In this document: positions 36,922 to 39,654 of the stretch, piece by piece | How the letters are laid out: the number at the start of each line of letters is the position of its first letter | Position numbering within the stretch: position 1 is the first letter of the stretch | Source of the DNA: Bacteroidales bacterium | Lineage (GTDB): Bacteria > Bacteroidota > Bacteroidia > Bacteroidales > UBA1402 | Length of the DNA: 39,654 bases | Assembly (NCBI GenBank): GCA_012718945.1 | Contig: JAAYBL010000114.1 | Span: 1-39,654, forward strand | Direction: 5' to 3' | Notes under the pieces: model-generated | The model's input: only the letters and a program-made list of their open reading frames with translations | Databases searched by the model: none | What the model was told of the DNA's origin: nothing | Made by a program: the position numbers and the translations under genes

Positions 36922-37824
36922 TTAAGACGGATTCAGTGATTTGCACATGCGTTCATGACGCTTGATGGCAATGAACAAGAGGGGATTGAATACCAGTATC
37001 TCTACCGCAAAATAAATCCATTCCAGGTTGAGCACCAACGTGAGCAACATCACCAAACTGCGGCTATTGAACGTGAAAACATCTAACAAGGGCATCATTT
37101 TAAGGCTCTTAGCCCTAAAGGCATGCTTGACATCTTCAGGGTATCCATCAGGATACTGGCCGTTTAGACCACCCAGATAGCGCCTCAGCTCAGGCGTCTT
37201 GGATTCCTGGTTTTTCGTGTAGATGAAATACAGCTTCATCAGGATTTTTGCAACCGGCTTGTTCCACCCCAGGGCCTTGTATTTTTCCCGAACGTCGTCG
37301 GTACTGGAAAACTCACTGTTGATTCCCCCTTTTAGAAAATGCAGGTGCAGGGTTTTGTAGTAATCCACCATGCCGGCTTGGTTGAAATGCGAATAGGCAG
37401 ACGCCAAAGCAATCAGAATGGTCCACCAACCCCAGCCTTCGCTGTTGATGAGACGCATCGTCATGACGGTGTAGAAAGTCAGGAACCAGATATCGCCGCA
37501 GAAGCCATCGAGTATACGTCCCAATTCAGACTTAATGCCTGTCATGCGGGCTAATTGACCGTCTACGCAATCCAAGATGTTGGCAAACACCAACAAAAGA
37601 AATCCAATCAGATTGATCCACAAGGCATTGTCAGGGTAAAACAACAAGCAAGCGGCCACGCCCACGAAAATGGAAATGATGGTAATGGCGTTGGGGGTGA
37701 TGCCCGTGTTTCTCAGCAATAATGCCAGTTTGTAACCAATAGGGCGATAAAAGCCCCTATCGAGGTAGTTTTCAGTATCCCAGGATTTTAGGGAGTCTTT
37801 AAAGGAGGGTTTTTCTGTTGTCAT
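36922..37824 (-). CDS. CDP-alcohol phosphatidyltransferase family protein
   Basis: DCVDGQLARMTGIKSELGRILDGFCGD matches most of the CDP-AP signature; multi-TM. Confidence 0.9.
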   Translation of the reverse strand: MTTEKPSFKDSLKSWDTENYLDRGFYRPIGYKLALLLRNTGITPNAITIISIFVGVAACLLFYPDNALWINLIGFLLLVFANILDCVDGQLARMTGIKSELGRILDGFCGDIWFLTFYTVMTMRLINSEGWGWWTILIALASAYSHFNQAGMVDYYKTLHLHFLKGGINSEFSSTDDVREKYKALGWNKPVAKILMKLYFIYTKNQESKTPELRRYLGGLNGQYPDGYPEDVKHAFRAKSLKMMPLLDVFTFNSRSLVMLLTLVLNLEWIYFAVEILVFNPLLFIAIKRHERMCKSLNPS

Positions 37825-37834
37825 AAGAATCTAA

Positions 37835-38563
37835 TTACGCTGTTGCATAGCCACCGTCGCACACAATCACTTCACCGTTCATGTAGGTGTTGTGAATGAG
37901 CATCAGGTAAACCTCTGCCACCTCTTCCGGTGAGCAGAAGCGACCAGCGGCCAGCTTGTCGGTGATGTTGTTACGTATTTCAACCGGCTTGTTGCGATGC
38001 CAGTCGGTTTCCACAAAGCCAGGTGCAACGGCATTGACACGAATATGCTTGGGAGCCATAAACTTGACCAGGTTTTTGACCAAGGCATGTACGGCCGCTT
38101 TGCTGACTCCGTAGGACAGCGACATGGCATGAGGGTAAATACCCATCAGGGAGCCTGTAAACACAATGGCTGCCTGCTCGTTCATACGGTTGAAAAGACG
38201 TTGAATTAAAAAAACCGGGTAGTCAATATTGGCTGTAAAAACGCGTCGCCAACTCTCCGGTGTGATGGAAGAGAAGTCCGAACGGTCGGTCAGGCCGGCG
38301 TTGATGACCAACGCATCCAGCATCAGCCTGTGTTCATCCAGGAAAGTGTCAACGTCGGATAGACGACTCAGATCTGTACAATCTGCCTGTAGCGCGAAAA
38401 AACGTCCGGGAGCCTCTGAGGCGTAGGTTTCAGTTCGTTCTGCGGCTGTCTGGGTATCCGAACCAAACGTAGCCACAACAATCCAACCATCACTAAGCAG
38501 ACTTTCACAAACGGCGCGTCCAATGCCCTTTGTTCCTCCGGTAACTAAAGCAGTTTTGCTCAT
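37835..38563 (-). CDS. Short-chain dehydrogenase/reductase (FabG-like SDR)
   Basis: ALVTGGTKGIGRAVCESL, INAGLTD, SYGVSKAAV (YxxxK), IRVNAVAPGFVETDW, CDGGYATA. Confidence 0.94.
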   Translation of the reverse strand: MSKTALVTGGTKGIGRAVCESLLSDGWIVVATFGSDTQTAAERTETYASEAPGRFFALQADCTDLSRLSDVDTFLDEHRLMLDALVINAGLTDRSDFSSITPESWRRVFTANIDYPVFLIQRLFNRMNEQAAIVFTGSLMGIYPHAMSLSYGVSKAAVHALVKNLVKFMAPKHIRVNAVAPGFVETDWHRNKPVEIRNNITDKLAAGRFCSPEEVAEVYLMLIHNTYMNGEVIVCDGGYATA

Positions 38564-38614
38564 CAGCAGCTTGGTGGGTTGTAGGCAACAGCAAGGTAGG
38601 CCGTCCCTAATTAA

Positions 38615-39076
38615 CTATTTTTCCTTTTTAATGGTTTCAGGCTTGGTTTGTTGCACAGCCTTGAGGTGTTGTTCGTAGGTATCGTGGATGGTTTTTTTCA
38701 GTGAGGAAGAAGACACGCCATTGCCATAAGGGAAATAAAACACCTTGACGCCCATTTCCTCCAGGTAATCGTACTTGCCATTCCAATCATCGCCTACAAC
38801 GAAAGCATCAATGTGCAGTTTCTTGACAATTTCGGTGTGATCGAGTGTGTGTTGAGGAATGACAATGTCGGTGGCCTTGAGCGCTTCAATAATCTGGAAG
38901 CGTTCATTGAAGGGGATGATGGGAGGAGCCTTGTACGATGAGACCAATTCGTCGGTACTGACCCCTACAATCAGGATGTCAGCCAACCCCCTAGCGTAAT
39001 TGATCATTTTCAAATGGTTCGTATGGAACATATCAAACGTACCCGACGTATAGACGATGGTCTTGCTGTTAAACAT
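38615..39076 (-). CDS. TagD-like cytidylyltransferase (nucleotidyltransferase superfamily)
   Basis: VYTSGTFDMFHTNHLKMINYARGLADILIVGVSTDEL ... FVVGDDWNGKYDYLEEMGVKVFYFPYGNGVSSSSLK. Confidence 0.9.
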   Translation of the reverse strand: MFNSKTIVYTSGTFDMFHTNHLKMINYARGLADILIVGVSTDELVSSYKAPPIIPFNERFQIIEALKATDIVIPQHTLDHTEIVKKLHIDAFVVGDDWNGKYDYLEEMGVKVFYFPYGNGVSSSSLKKTIHDTYEQHLKAVQQTKPETIKKEK

Positions 39077-39124
39077 GGCTTACATTGATGTGTGAAACAT
39101 AATGGCTACGGAAACACATTACCG

Positions 39125-39132
39125 CAAAGGTA
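39125..39132 (-). promoter_or_regulatory. Putative -7 box (TACCTTTG) for the lipid operon
   Basis: Reverse complement of CAAAGGTA, 48 bp upstream of ATG 39076. Confidence 0.5.
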
Positions 39133-39190
39133 TTGAATTTTTCATACCCTTGACATTTTTCAGACATTTTAATAAGCGGCGCGGATTCGT

Positions 39191-39654
39191 TCAATAAACC
39201 TTCACACAAGAAGCCAGTTCGGGTGTCGCAAAGGAAAAACGGTCTTTGGATGGTGCTTGTTTAAACATCAGATCGACACTGCGTTGTCCTTTTACGTGGA
39301 CAGCGGGGCTCACCGAGGGGGGACAAGTGAATCCGTCAACCGTCATATTCTTCACATTGTTCAACAGCAGGGCAGGCCCTTCAGCTGGTTCTACGTGCAC
39401 ATTGGTGAAGACGATACTGTCCGATTCCGAGAGTTCGGCACCATATTTGGCCGTTATGCTGACGTTTTCCAGGAAGATGCCGCTGATGTTCATTTCAGGC
39501 AGGCCGTTGAAGAAAAGGGCCCTTCTGGCGTTGCGGGAAACCAGGTTTTTGACATGGATGTTCCTGAATACAGGGGTCTCCTCGGTTACGGGCAGCAAGT
39601 GGTCTTCAACAGGAGTCATATCGCCATCGGCCAACGACTCAGATGCAGACTTGC
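39191..39654 (-). CDS. GH28 (polygalacturonase-like) beta-helix protein, C-terminal fragment truncated by window edge
   Basis: TPVFRNIHVKNLVSRNARRALFFNGLPEMNISGIFLENVSITAKYGAELSESDSIVFTNVHV, typical GH28 C-terminal beta-helix; frame stays open to 39654 (KSASESLADGDM). Confidence 0.8.
   Translation of the reverse strand, partial: KSASESLADGDMTPVEDHLLPVTEETPVFRNIHVKNLVSRNARRALFFNGLPEMNISGIFLENVSITAKYGAELSESDSIVFTNVHVEPAEGPALLLNNVKNMTVDGFTCPPSVSPAVHVKGQRSVDLMFKQAPSKDRFSFATPELASCVKVY

Noticed and set aside
1-39654. CRISPR arrays, transposases, integrases, toxin-antitoxin or defence systems
   Set aside because: No spaced direct-repeat array and no translated ORF with such signatures was seen on reading both strands

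Overview
This window is a mostly ordinary, densely coded stretch of a Bacteroidetes (probably Bacteroidales-type) chromosome. The assignment rests on gene families (ParA-ParB-DUF5683-MltD-Rsh order, MsrB-MsrA fusion, DUF3822-RsmD pair) and on repeated TAnnTTTG promoter -7 boxes. About 31 CDSs are supported, plus one tRNA-Pro(GGG) and several clear intrinsic terminators. The content is housekeeping (alaS, trmB, mrp, ilvE, asnB, lpxB, surE, parAB, rsh, aroB, rsmD), envelope functions (M23 peptidase, MltD, MscS, cardiolipin synthase) and pectin-type carbohydrate enzymes (sialate/SGNH esterase, SGNH-GH43 fusion, partial GH28). No CRISPR array, transposon, integrase or known defence system was seen. 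The best candidate for an undescribed system is the compact minus-strand operon at about 39.1-35.0 kb. It encodes a TagD-like cytidylyltransferase, an SDR reductase, a CDP-alcohol phosphatidyltransferase, an LPG-synthase-type membrane protein and an NHPxGGxDG acyltransferase. It looks like a CDP-activated head-group lipid pathway, and two of its enzymes carry atypical signature motifs. Other notable points are an OadA-like protein whose biotinyl domain lacks the biotin-accepting lysine, an orphan 79-aa ORF with its own promoter box, an SGNH-GH43 fusion, and several gene starts where promoter position or family N-terminus argues against the longest ORF. All names are from reading the sequence; no database search was run.
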